From Ectocarpus siliculosus (taxonomy: Eukaryota; Sar; Phaeophyceae; Ectocarpales; Ectocarpaceae): a stretch of DNA of 64,000 nt. Below the pieces are notes generated by a model. The model ran no database searches, was not told where the DNA came from, and saw only the letters and a list, made by a program, of their open reading frames with translations. The stretch spans positions 322,222 through 386,221 of the forward strand of contig FN648038.1 in NCBI GenBank assembly GCA_000310025.1, in the 5' to 3' direction. How positions within the stretch are numbered: position 1 is the first letter of the stretch; every line of letters starts with the position of its first letter. Shown one piece after another: positions 1-12,240 of the stretch. The position numbers and the translations under genes are program-made.

Positions 1-1469
1 GGGGTGGGGTAGGTTGGGGGGGGTTGCGGGGTGCGTGTCAACGCACGACCCCTGTTTCCCGCCCACCTCGCCCCTAGGTGCTGCTTCTTCTTCTTCTTCT
101 TCTTCTTCTGCTGCTGCTGCTGCTGCTACGTTGTGGGTGTGGGTGCTGTTGTTTCTGTTCTGTTCACGGCATGGACGTTGTTCCAAGTTGACCGCGCGCT
201 GGTGTGTAGGGGTGGTCGGGTTTGCGTCGGTCCGGCTGCTATGATGTTGCGCGCCTGTGTGTGCCTGCTGGCGGACGTGTGACGGCGATTGGTGGTGAGG
301 ATCGCATGGTGGACTCGTCGGTGACCGAGTACTTACCTTGCCGGAGTTTTGCGCGCGGCGACCCGCCGTCCGTCACTGGCTTTAAGCGGGGCGCGGTGCG
401 TTCTACCCACCAGCACGCTGACGGGTACGGTGCCCCTGCGATGATGCGGTTGCCTTGTCACCCTTGAACCAGACTTGCTGTTGTTGAGCCTGGTGCTTTG
501 GAGCTGGCGCGCCAGCTCTCCGTCCTTTCCCCCCTTCCCCCACCCGTGCCGTCGGGTTTCCGAGCTGAAGTCGTCTGCCGTTTTCCCGCCACGCGGTGTG
601 CGGGAGACCGCGACGCGCGCGCACTGGGAACATTTCTTCGTGTTTTTTGCTCCCGACCACGCAACATACTGCCATGAGCTCTGGCGTTGTGCTTTTCAAC
701 CTACGCCCCCTATGCGGCGGGCAGTTGGGGGGGGGGGGGTGTCCTTCGCCCCCCCGACCCTGCTGGGGGCGGTGGATTGGAGTGCAGCGGCGGAGATTCA
801 ACTTACATGGGTCTTGAGTATTGGAGGCAAGGGACACTGAGAGCGAAAGGTGGTCCACGGCCGTGTCCCCGTGTAGCCGGCATTGCCGGTGGTCTTGTCC
901 GGGAATTTTGGAGGTTAGCGTGGTTGAACAGGTCCAGTGAGGCGGATGGGAATTTGACAGAGATGGGCGTGTCGCCTCAAGCGCGCCTGTTCCTGATTCC
1001 TACTCCGTCCTTTTAACAAAGGCCGCTGATTGTTATCGCCGGAGAGCCGATCGTCATGGTTGTGTAGGCCCTTGGTTCGGAGTCCCATGCGGCGACATTG
1101 AAGTGTGAAGGTGAGGCTAAGAAGGGGAACGTTCGTTGGTCTGCACCCAACAACGACGAGCGATGTCATGCTTCCAGACCCCCCAACCACGCCGAACAGG
1201 CACGCCGACGCAACTAGCACTCGCTCGGCGCGCCCCACCTCAGCAGCAGCAGCAGCACCGGCACCGTCACCAGCAGCAGCACCAGCAGCACCAGCACCAG
1301 CGACACACGCACGCCACCGCGCTACGCTCTTCACAACGCGCCCTCCCCCCCCCACCCTGCGCCATGACTTGTGTACCGACCGCGTTTATTCGGCCGGCCG
1401 GTGAACTCGGCGGTGTTGAACTTGATGTAAAAAAATGTACATGTACCACAGGCGCGCGGCGAGGTGCTG
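1..1469. other. 5' flank with triplet repeats, no gene recognised
   Basis: G/T-rich sequence with short triplet tracts (TTC then TGC at about 85-127, CAG-type at about 1240-1300) and a poly-G run at about 727-740. Several frames are open by chance because of composition, but none has a convincing exon structure. It probably holds the upstream region and 5' UTR of the gene that starts at 1470, and perhaps the end of a gene outside the window. Confidence 0.4.
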
Positions 1470-4176
1470 ATGGCGTCCCCCCCCCGGGCTAAGGAATCCA
1501 AGGCGGCGGAGGCGACGGAGGCGGCGGAGGCGACGGAGGCGGCGGCGGCGCCAGCGGCGGCGGCGACGCAGCCAAGCGACGATCCCATGGACGAGGATAC
1601 CAAGATGACGGACACGGCGACGGGGGCACCCGCCGGCGAGGCTCTGGCGGCCGGAGACGACTCGGTCAACGCGGACGGCGACGCTCCTGCGTCCTATGAG
1701 GACGGTGGCGGCGGCGGCGCCGCTGAGGCCGACCAGAACAGCGGGAAGGACTCGGAAGCGACCGCTGAAGAGGCCAACGGCGTCGAGAACAAGACGGCGG
1801 TGGTGACGGAGGAGGCCCAAAACAAGGAAGACGCAGTTGCGATCAACGGCGAAAGTCGGGGCGAGTCGGGAAGGCCTAAGGAAGACGAAGGGGAAGAGGC
1901 AGATGTGGAAGTGTACAGGCGAGACATGAGGTGGCTCCGATCGGCACACGGAATGGTCGCCGAGGTAAGGAGAGCAGGCCCGAGCCGCTAGATTGCTCGC
2001 GTGTTTTTTTGACGTGTTGCACAATCAAGATTCGATCGTCAAACGTTTTCTGTTTTGTGCGGTTAGCGGGATTGGACATCATCTGTTGTTTTGAAAGTTT
2101 TTTCTCTCGGCTTTTGTTGCCCAAGAAATCCGATCCCATCGCACGCGTTGTGTCGCCTCGATTACCATTGTTTTTTGTATCCTTTTTACAGCATGTACCG
2201 CGTCTTTGCTCCTCCTGTGCCTGAAGAGAGAGTAGCTTTGTAGGCACATGGACACAGTCCTGAAGTTTCTACGTGTCACGAACCGGGTTCCACGCCGTCT
2301 GTTGTCTGTGACACCTGCGTCCACGAACGCCAGGTCTCCACCCCGTCCCTTGGTGTCGGCTACAAGATCGCCCTAATGATCCACCAACGGTGCAAGCCCT
2401 GCTTGTGTCTGTTCAACAAGAACAAGGGACGCGGGGAAGGCGACCCTGCCACAGACAATGTGCTCCCTCACATGCTCACGGGAGACAAGAACCTCGACGT
2501 GAGTACGGTGTTCTTAGCGTTCCGTACTGCTCTTCAGATGTGGCGGTGTGTAGTTTTCGATCGATCGTTGGAATTGTACCCTAGGCTTCGTACGAGTAAT
2601 CGACTCTGGCGGTAAGTACTGCTATGGGTTTTGGCCGTCGCTGGTGTGTAATGCTCTCCAGCTCTTCCATTATTTACTTCGCATGTGGATATGCTGTTGC
2701 TGATTGTGTCGGGAATCAGCCCTAGACGCGTCTACACGAGCAGTATCTCGACCCAGCATTGCGCCCTGTGTTTGACTCGGGTTTGGAAATCGAGAGTTTT
2801 TTGTTGATTTGTCTTGACCTCGTGGTGTTTGGTGTCGTTCGGTACACACCACTTCTGGTGGCGGCTGGCTGCTCCTCACTGAACGGTGGCATCACGACAA
2901 TCACAACGACCACCGTTATCTTCACCTCCTGTTCGGGCTGGACTGGCTCCTCCTGGTTGGAGCTCAGTGTTTTGCGGTTTTACGGCTCTGACCTGCCTCT
3001 GTTTTTTTTTTTTTTTGTGTGTCGTGGCTTCCCACAGATCCACGAGTACAGCGACGTCTCGGAGATCGACGCCATCGTGACTGGCTGGATCGAGAAACAG
3101 TTCCCGAACAAGGGCCCCAACTCTCGACGGACTCGCGGTGGCCGCGGTGATAGCAGGGACCGTTCCGGCCGGAAGAGGGCGAACGAGGAAGGTAGGGGCG
3201 GTGGGCGCGACAAGGGCGGACGCGGCGGCGAGAAGGACCCCGAAAAAGGTACGCGCGCTTAATTGCTGGGTTTGAGAGAGTGTAGGGATGATGCTGGCCC
3301 GTTGGCTATCGCGCACCCGCTTTCGATTGTGTGTGCTTGACTGCCTTGTTGCACGTTTGATGGCTTGGGTGCTGGCGGCTTTTAAGTCGAGTCTGCAAAA
3401 CGCATCATGCCATACGATGAACGTCTGCGGTGTACTATCCCCTGCAGACTGCCACGCAGCCATGATCGGCGGGTGCAATGCAGCGTCTAGCGTGGTTGCG
3501 GTGTGTTTCTTGCGTGACGCAGGAGTGTTGTGTAGGCCATACCAGACCAAATCGTCCGTGATATCATGCGAGGTGGTGGGTCGCGCCCAATATTTTTCGC
3601 ATTCTTGAGGGTGTGAAATACGTGCTGGTGTGCGTCTGCCTTTTCGGGTGTGTGGTGGTTGGGGCGAGCAACCAGCTTGCGCGAAGGTTTCGGGAGTAAG
3701 TTGGTTGTGAATAGCGCAAGGCTGCCTGTGTCTACGTGCCCTGTAACCTCGATGCAGCAGAGACGTTATCCCGACGAAAGACCTTATCAGCGCTGACAAT
3801 CGTTTTGCCTGTTCCACATGCCGCCGTGCCTCTCGGTGCGATCTACGATACGTCACAATGCAACCGCGACCCAGGTGCCAGCAGTCGCCGCCGAAGCAGC
3901 AGCAACAACGACGACGACGAAGACAACAACGACCGCCAGTCCGTGACCGAAGGAGTCGGCGGTGACGGAGACGTCGGCAGCGGCGAACGCACGGAAAGCG
4001 TCATCAGTGACGACGAAGGCAACAACGACGAGCACGAGGAGGTGGAAGACGCGACCGGCGTCTACGCTGCCGGCGCCGCCACCGCCGGCAGCGACGCTGG
4101 CGGAGACGGTATTGGCAACGGTGCCGTGGGCGAGGATGACGGAGACCTAGTCAGCAACGACGGCAGCGTGCAGTAA
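1470..4176 (+). CDS. Hypothetical protein, acidic and RG-rich, with a Cys-rich centre (4 exons)
   Basis: Proposed exons are 1470-1964, 2244-2498, 3038-3248 and 3875-4176 (phases 0, 0, 1; 420 residues). Donors are GTAAGG, GTGAGT and GTACGC; the third acceptor follows a long T tract. The start is the first ATG of an Ala/Glu-rich exon. Residues 1-150 are acidic and low in complexity. Residues 165-250 contain CDTC and a CKPCLC cluster that could bind metal. Residues 250-320 begin with IHEYSDVSEIDAIV and pass into an Arg/Gly/Lys-rich stretch. The tail is Asp/Asn/Gly-rich and ends at TAA. RG-rich plus acidic composition suggests a nuclear or RNA-associated protein, but this is inference and no family was recognised. 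The exon 2 acceptor is the least certain, because an in-frame TAG lies exactly at the proposed AG. Confidence 0.62.
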
Positions 4177-5690
4177 GGGAAACCAGCGTTTGGGCGGGGC
4201 GGGACATACACCTCTGTATTCATCAGGCCCGCAGAGGTTGAATTGGGTAGTCACACCTGCCGTCTGGCGTGCAGCTTCTCCATGGAGCACCTCAGCAGCA
4301 CATTGTAGTGGGGCCAATCAGACAATACTGTGGTCGCGCTTACTTGAAGTATCCTGCAACCTTCTGGCGCACGCAGACTACGACAATTTGGATTGATTTC
4401 GGATATACGTTGTGTTGAGCTTTTCGTGTGTGCACTGTCCTCAAGGACGACAAAAGTGATTCATTTCTGTTTTTGATGGCTAGGGTCCTCTAGTACCCCC
4501 GCCGTGACGATCCTCTCGTACCCCCCCCGTGACGGCGCAATCGTGCCCATGCCCATGAAAATATTCCGTCGTGAATGCAAATGTGCTTTATTCGCGAGGG
4601 GCGCGCCTAGTGGGATGGCGTGAGTCGGCATTTTTAGGTGGGCGGGGGGTGCTTTTTCTCAGGGTGAAAAGTATAGGTGGTGTATCGCTGATTTTTTTTT
4701 CGTTGCCGCTGCCCCTTGAAGGCACACCATGCGGAATTTCGACGAACAAGATCTCTATTCAGTGGACTGGGGGGGGCGTGGCGTACAACGGTATTTTATT
4801 TTTGCTTTTACAATCACCTTTGGTTTCGAGGCCTAGACTCGGCCGCGTTGAATGTACACACGACGGAATACTTCACACAATACGTCGTGTCCGAACCAGG
4901 ACTCTGACTAAGAACTGTAGTCTCGGGTTGCCTAAGAAGCGAGATTTAACATGCGCCGGGAGTTCTTTTGATGATGCGCACGGTTGATTGTACGGGCGTC
5001 AGCGTGGATATGACGTGGTTCAAACGAGCTTTTTTCGGTGCAAGGACGAGCGAATTGTAGGCGGACATAAATGTAGCACAACAGCAGTCGTGCTGGTACT
5101 TATCACAAACGTTGCTGAAAGGTATCTATTCGTAGGTGTTCGCGTGAAAATCATGTGCACGAGCAAAACAACAAGCACTTGCAGAGCCCCAGGGCCGGGT
5201 ATTTTCGTTTTTGTCCTCCATGTGTCGTAGCATTCAATGAAGTGCATAATCAAGCCTGGATATCCTGTCGAACGCAGATGGAGCACTCGCACTGCTGTGT
5301 TGCGCCAAGAACATGTTGGAAACCACGCCACAAACATCCACATCATCCACACATCAATCCTCGAATCAATTTTCAGCGAAACCAAACGCAAAGTCAGGAG
5401 AAGCAGCACCCCTACGTGCGTGAACGCAGCATCCCAATCTTGCTCGACGGAAACCCCGCAACATGTCATGTCCTCCTCCTGCTCCTCCTCCTCTCCCAGC
5501 TGTCGCACAAGCCGTTATGTGGCCGAAACAAACTTAACGTTCACGAGATAAGCCCAAGAACGTGGCCACCGCAACACTTTGGTGGGCTAGTACATAAGCC
5601 CTATCAACGCCGCCGCGCGAAACTGTCCGGAAGCACCTCCAATGGGCACGAAATCAATTGAGCTGTGTTGTCACGCCCCCCAGCTGTCGC
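4177..5690. other. Intergenic, no gene recognised
   Basis: Sequence downstream of the RG-rich protein gene. A short direct duplication around TACCCCC(CC)CGTGACG is visible at about 4492-4530. Open frames of up to about 160 codons exist on both strands, but they lack splice-consistent neighbours or a coding-like third-base pattern. Confidence 0.4.
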
Positions 5691-5794
5691 CAAGGGGTCA
5701 ACAAACTAGCGCGCGTTGGCTGCCGATATATTCGCTAGGACAAGTGTGTGAATCGTTGAAGAAATAGAAACCCACGCAAACGGGCTTCGCGAAG

Positions 5795-6430
5795 TTCACT
5801 CCTTCGTTCTTGCCCGCAAGATGGGCAGGGTATTCGGTGTCCGAAGTCGCGGTGAAAAGCCTACATAGCCCCGACTCCTTCAAGATACCACATGTCGTTG
5901 TCGTAACCTAAAGTGACGAGTTTCACTCCTTACGTCTTGCCCATGACTTTCATAGGCAGGGCTTTCGGTGTCACATGTCGCGGTGTGAAACAGAGTCCCG
6001 TCTCCTCCGAGGCAGACGGTCGTAACCCTAATGAAAATTTCACTCAGGTCTTGTCGATGCCATCGAAGTCGATGGTTTATTGTCCGAAGTCCCGGAATGA
6101 ACCTAGTCCTCTCTCCGACACACATGTTTCCCTGGATTGATCGTATTTTCAAACGCGGGCGTCGTCGCCAAATGTCTGTTTCACTCCTGGTTTCGACGTG
6201 ACCTCGTTGTTGAGGAAACCGATAGCTTCTGAAACCAAAACTATGCGTTTTTAGTACTTCAGGAATACACTTGTTCGAGAAATGGATGTGACCCTACTGT
6301 GAAACCAAGCTTCAAAATCCAAGGCAAAATGGTACCGGTCGGCGAAAATTTAGGGCTGCATGGAAACGGCCCTGACATTTTTCACTCCTTCTGTCCATGG
6401 CATTCACAGCAGATTCGGTCTTATTCGGAG
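5795..6430. repeat. Diverged tandem repeats, period about 120-200 bp
   Basis: At least five units begin with a variant of TTTCACTCCT followed in most by a TCTTG(C/T)C block, starting at about 5797, 5921, 6037, 6178 and 6376. Internal blocks such as TTCGGTGT, GTCGCGGTG and GGTCGTAACC recur in the same order in the first two or three units. Later units are more decayed and unequal in length. There is no coding signal; this looks like an old minisatellite or degraded tandem element. Confidence 0.55.
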
Positions 6431-6470
6431 TGATACCCTGCACCGCCTGTGACAGGCGAGGAGAAGAACT

Positions 6471-6821
6471 TCAACCCATCTTGCGCTCCAGCGCAATCGC
6501 CCTTCTCCGAAACCTCTGCACCATCCGAAGCAGTTTCCGACTCGCACGCTCTTGCTGGCTCTTGCTGACGTTGCTCCGCTGAAGCGTTTCCGAAGCTAAC
6601 ACCCTTTGACGCAATCGGTGGAGTTTTTCAGCTTTCCACACCCCACCCTCTTCCCACGCTTTTTGCTGGTGGACACAGCCAGTTGCGCTCTCCTTCGCAA
6701 CTAAGAGTACGGAGATTTGGATAGTCCATGTAGATACGCCAGAAAATTTGAAAATTTCATGCTGCTGTGACCCTTGCCCACGCCTGGGAAACACACGTGA
6801 GACAATGGAGAGGGTAGCCAT
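6471..6821 (-). CDS. Possible coiled-coil exon or relic ORF
   Basis: An ATG-initiated minus-strand frame of 116 codons. Its second half, from about residue 54, is rich in Lys, Arg, Glu and Gln (for example KAEKLHRLRQRVLASE) and would form a basic coiled coil. A CCACCAG acceptor-like site lies just before that half. The first half looks non-coding. It could therefore be one exon of a decayed or unrecognised gene instead of a complete protein. No partner exons were found. Confidence 0.25.
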   Translation of the reverse strand: MATLSIVSRVFPRRGQGSQQHEIFKFSGVSTWTIQISVLLVAKESATGCVHQQKAWEEGGVWKAEKLHRLRQRVLASETLQRSNVSKSQQERASRKLLRMVQRFRRRAIALERKMG

Positions 6822-9800
6822 CTAAGCGATCAGGGGGCTTAATGTCCTTTTCCTTGACCCTCTAAAGACTGCGGGATGGTCAACGGCGACGCCATGCGTG
6901 TCCCCACGAGGGTGTGAGGACAGCCTGTCGTTGGTCCCTCAACTCAGCCAGGGAGAGTTCCTCCAGATCATCTAATCATCGATCGTACAATATCTTTCTC
7001 GTACACAGCAGCAGTCGATCAGAAGGAAAAAACAGTAGAAGCAGCAAGAAGCAACAACAGCAGCAATTTTGGCAGCAAGTAACCTTTATTAGCAGCTACA
7101 GTGGGGAAAGAGGAGGTGGTGGACTTTGGGGAAATGATATATTTTCGAAATATTCGTGTGGGAAAAACGACGTAAGTCGTCGGCATGGATTGTCGGCATC
7201 GATGCGACCTACCGACCTTCATGTATTTTGACAGATTGCGAACACAACAGCAATAACAACGACCGGTCGCACACGAGGTGCATGAATGAGATCGGCTGGA
7301 AATTGCAGCGCAAAACATGTGCCCGCACAAATAGCAGCAGCAAGCGTGAGTTGGACCTCCACACTTTTTGGACCTCCACACTTTGTTTCGAAATTCAAGA
7401 AAATACACACCCAAATGAAAATGAATGTCAAGACACACAGACGACACGACGAGTGCTTGAACAAATTCTTCGGGTGCCTTACATTTTTTGTCAATTCTAT
7501 GGAACATTCCAAGGCTATCGAGTGAATTTTCATCCATGGAGTCATCCTTCTGGAAGCAAGCAGCCCAAAGACCTTTAATGAAATTTGACGTATTGAAACG
7601 TTGCCAGAATATCCCTCTTCTTGCCAGTTCACTCGTATGACGCACTTTTGCCAGAATCAATATCAAGACTTCTTCTACAGTTATGCCTGGATTGTGAACA
7701 TAATCTTTGCATCTACGCTCAACCCTTCGCTACTACCGGCCCTTCAATAGAAGACGAGGAAATCCAAGAGGGGTTTCGATTCAATAGCACACATCCAATT
7801 GTTCGGAACGCGGATCCCGGCGGAATCGTGTTGCCGATGAAGTATAATATTTGCGCAACCTACTGAATTCATTGGGTCGAAACGTTAGCACTAAATCGAG
7901 CACGTCATGAGGCCATCCTTGAATGAACACGGCTTTGGAACTCGCGAAAGGACATTGTGTGTCAAATATCTCGTTTCTTCTGGTGATACTCGCATGAGGC
8001 ACGAAGCATTCGTTGCCTATATTTCTACAATCATCCTTTCGGCGACTGTGTTGTTGAGGAATTCATTAAGCAGAGACAGATCGACGCGCCATGGAAGTAC
8101 AAATCGTGCTTTGATCGAAAGCGTCGGACCCTTGACTTCACATTTGTTCAAGAAATGTTCAACTCTCGAAGCGCGTCGTAAATCTCAACAATTTCACAAT
8201 TTTTTTGAAACGAATGAGACTTCGCAGCTATGAACGGAATATAACCCTGCGTCCGCCCGGACTCTATCATGGCTTACGTGAAAATACGGTTTATTACGGC
8301 TAGAACAGACACAAGAATTCCATCGGAACCCGGATTTCGAACCGTAAGTGAGCTACTGTAGCGTACTAATGCACAATTTCACACCCACTCGCACTGCCAT
8401 GGCACTGACCAAAAATGTATACAATGAAGAAGATGCAATAAAGACGATCACTAAAAAAACTGCTCGAGCATCGCGTTTTGGTTCATGAGCGAGTGCTACC
8501 GCGCGGTTAACGTATTGCCAATCGACCGCACCCGACCGCCGTAGAACACCGAATACAGCCATACAAGATAATGAGATACGCGACGGGTTTTATTCGGTGA
8601 CACGTCGTGTACAGCCCAAACAGGAAAACCGCTGCTATTTTGGCCTTGTCGACATCCCATTCTGGCGAGTCTACAAAGCCGACAATGCAGGGCAGTTGAG
8701 TGAGGTACCACCTCTGATTTCTCTACCTTTCCCTTCGTTTCCGCCCGACAAACCGCCTGGTCCAAAGTTTCGTTTTCTCCACTCTGCCAACGCTTGTGAA
8801 AATGTCAACCAATCGCAGATGTCCAACCACGAGGGCAAATAGAGCAAGAGCCGAGTGTTCCTCCATCTGTATAACGCACGCGGAAATGGGGCATGGACAC
8901 GCAGATCATCGCGTGCTTCCGTTGGGACGATTACCAACTAAATAGTAGGCGGAATTCACACCTGCTTTCTCAGGGCCGTTGTGCACGATCATACGAGGAA
9001 AACAAGCCTGGCGCGATCGAACCATGGTAATCGAGATTCCCCGAGAGTGAGGCACAAAAAGAGCGCGCACACCAATCTATTTGAGTATTCCATTCTTTGG
9101 GTAAGTTAGCCTGTGACCACGAGAACCGAAACACCGGTCAAGCTTTGAACAGTGACAGATGAAAGTACTTGGTAGAGAGATCGGAACGTTTTTTCATGTT
9201 TTTTGTGTGAAAACAACAACACCCTGATTCGTCCCGGTAGGCTCTCAGGCGCACTTGTGCCTCATTGGGGTTGACTTGTAGTGGTCCACTCCGGAAGCGC
9301 CCACCCTCCCCTAGTCCCGCCGGCCGACCAACCGACATGTTCCAGAGCCCGTCGTGACGACCGTCGATGTAGCAGCCCTATGCGATTCCCAACGAGATTT
9401 TGTCGGGGTCTTCCTCGAGATGAATGAGACTACAGTAGTTCCTTTTTCCTCCACCAGGGACCCCTCGGACCGCTATGGGTTGACGGCACCGTCTGCAACA
9501 ACACCAGCCGCGACCGAAGCCGAGAGGGCAAGAATGATCTAGCCCACACCGCAGGATGCAACCGGCCGGTGCTGTCGGTTCAGATGTGCGAAGTCGGTGG
9601 TAGGTTCCCCTACACACGCAATCGATTGAGCACTGTTCTTTCTTGCAGCACATAGAAACCAAGTAGAACCATTTAGCAGCGACGCCCTCCACCCGTTGAC
9701 AAACGAAGAGTATCGGAGTCGACGAACGTTTCTATTAAGACCACAGCACGATTTTTTCTGTTGTTATTCTTTGGGCAGCGGAGGTTTAGTAAAGGAAGTT

Positions 9801-11620
9801 CGGTAAAGAAAGTAGGGTCAATACCACACCCCTTACAGTAGTCTCTCATTTGAGGTCTTGAGTACGGAGGTCGTGAGAGACGTCACCGTCCTCCTCCTAT
9901 CCAGCGTTTAGATGTCAACTGTAAATCATTTGTACACACTGATTGTATGGTTTAGTCCGTCGTCGATCGATTTCGACATTGCACTTTGACAAAAGCGATG
10001 ATGGTGCCTTTCAACGCGGCACCATTCTACAGATACGGTATACTTCCGTATATCTTTGGTGAGAGCTTCGTCTTACAGCCGTGGTGTAGACTACACGGAA
10101 GTAAATATTCGTCACCGTTCGTGATTGCGGAGAAACGACGATTTGAACATTAGCCTGGAGAGTCTACAATATAGTCTATCGTGCAATAATACCCATGAAA
10201 TGTTCGCCACGTTAGATCGTTGTTGCATCAGGACGTGCATCATCCATACAAACCGATGGAAAAATGATATCAGAGGCCAATCGAAGAGTCGGTCGCTCCC
10301 CTTTCCACCGCTACTGGATGTATGTATTGTATCTTGCCGAACCGGCATCTTCGGCACGACACCAGTGCGCTCTACTATATACAGTTCCAGGATTTCCGGA
10401 TGAATCTGTCCGAGCGGCCGCTTGCTGGGCCGGAGAAGGTGCAGCCGGGGGGAACAGAAGCTATGCCGCCTCCGGAGATCGTGCTGGGAGCTGCGTTCTG
10501 TGGGGGCAAAAGGGTCAAGAGTCAAGAGTCAAGAGAGTGAAAAAACACAATAACAAAAACCAGAATCCCACCATGATGTTCTGCAACTCCCCCCAGACAG
10601 ATCGTCCCGTCGATGTTTACAAGTGTTTGGGGATGAAAGCCGCGGTGACTCCGGGTTGAGACAGGGTGGGGGAGTCAGAGAGGGCGCGGATAGGTTGCGA
10701 CGAGTGTTGCCATTGCAGCGAGGAACACGGGGGGAAGCACTCGCCTTGTGACGGCACAGGTGAGGGATGCGATCTTTCGGTTGCCTTTGCTCCATGGGTG
10801 CTCCAGATGTTGGCCTATGACCCTCCGAGACGTCAACCTTGACGATCTACGTACACAGGTTCGCATTGATTCGCTATTGCTATGTAATGCTGCTGCGCGT
10901 GTGGCCTCTGGTGTATGCCTTCCCCCGAGCCTTTGGATATCTCGTTGCACCCCGAGTGTCTTGGGCGTACAAAAGCCTGCTGCAGCAGAAGTTGTGGTTG
11001 CCGCAATTTACAGTACACACCGTATTCTGTGTACTGCTGGGGTCTGCATACCAAACAGCAGTAGTTGTGTACCCTGCCGTCGGTGCACCATAACTACAGC
11101 ATCTTACAACGCTCCGATAATATATGTGCGAGGCACTGGCTGAGCCTTGCTTGTCCATGGTGGACAAACGGTGAGCGTTCCTTACCATGCAGGACCAGTG
11201 TAAGCACGCACGTGGACCTCCGTACTCAAGACACTGCAATTACAGGAGTACACATCGCCCGCGCTCGCGCCGGGCATCTAGACTACTATGCATTTGTACC
11301 GGTCTAAGACTGGATACAGTACCTTTATCATCAGTAGCCGTTCCGACCTCATGACCAATTGTCAGCTTCAGCAAATGGGCACTTTCTGCGAATCATGGGA
11401 TAGCAACTGGATGGATGGGTCTTGCGATGGCTTTCAAAACAACGCGGACGACAGCGATGGTGGTGCCGATGCCTTCGAGGCCGCTCTACAGCCTTTGCCG
11501 GCGTGGGATGGCCTGGCATACTCCACCAACAAGGGGGACGCAGAGAATGACATCGTCTGGGGAACGAGGTACGATACTGTCGTCACGCGGGGAGGTTGGC
11601 AGATCTCCTCTTTCTTACAA
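6822..11620. other. Gene-poor stretch, no supported gene
   Basis: About 4.8 kb with less GC-rich composition than the exons elsewhere. Many frames of 60-215 codons are present, including a 215-codon minus-strand frame at 7019-7666. They are rich in Cys and Leu from CAG/CTG-type triplets and show no splice-consistent structure or recognisable domain. I see no gene that can be supported. Confidence 0.4.
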
Positions 11621-11626
11621 TAATCA

Positions 11627-12240
11627 GGAAACGCCTGAATATTTTTCCCAAGTCGAACTCAAGTGCGAATCTACCATCGCACACTAACCGCCCGCCAATG
11701 TCGCGTGTGTACAACAGTAGTTCAGATTGTAGTTCTTGTGATACACGACCGACTTGCGGTCCGCGATTTTCCAAAGGATGCTTTATCATAGAGGTCGGTG
11801 AGCTACGAGCAGGATTTATTGAAGCTGCCGGGCGGTCCGGTTTTCGAATACTTCAAGCATACAGTCACCGCGAATGAGAGCCTATGTGAGTGTGTGGGAC
11901 CGCGAACTTCGGCGCAGGTCTTCCCTCACACATCGTGCTCATCGACCTAGGTGATTTGAACGCCTGGGGTCATGTATATGTAGGTCGAGCCGTAACGGTG
12001 CTTGAAGCTTTCGAAAATCGCCCATACGGCAGCTTCTAAAAATCCTGCTTGCAATTTTTTTCACCGATCTCGATGATCACAAGATCCTTTATTCCGGACC
12101 GCGAATCAGTCGTGTATCACACGAACTACAACATATGAGCTACTAACATTGTACGCGAGCGATCTTTGCGGACGGTTAGTGTGCGATGGTAGGTTCGTAC
12201 TGGAGTTAGATTTGGGAAACCAAGTATGGGCGTTTTCTAC
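11627..12240. mobile_element. Foldback/MITE-like element with ~220-bp terminal inverted repeats
   Basis: The segment at about 11627-11862 matches the reverse complement of about 11998-12240. Shared blocks include CTACCATCGCACACTAACCG, GTGATACACGAC and GAAGCTGCCG, and the two ends share AAACGCC(T/C). The arms differ at very roughly a quarter of positions, so the element is old. The central spacer is about 135 bp and has no open frame of interest. This fits a non-autonomous DNA transposon or foldback element. Target-site duplications could not be fixed by eye. Confidence 0.72.

Noticed and set aside
7019-7666. 215-codon minus-strand ORF
   Set aside because: Cys/Leu/Ser-rich from triplet repeats, no coding-like third-base bias, no splice partners and no recognisable domain.
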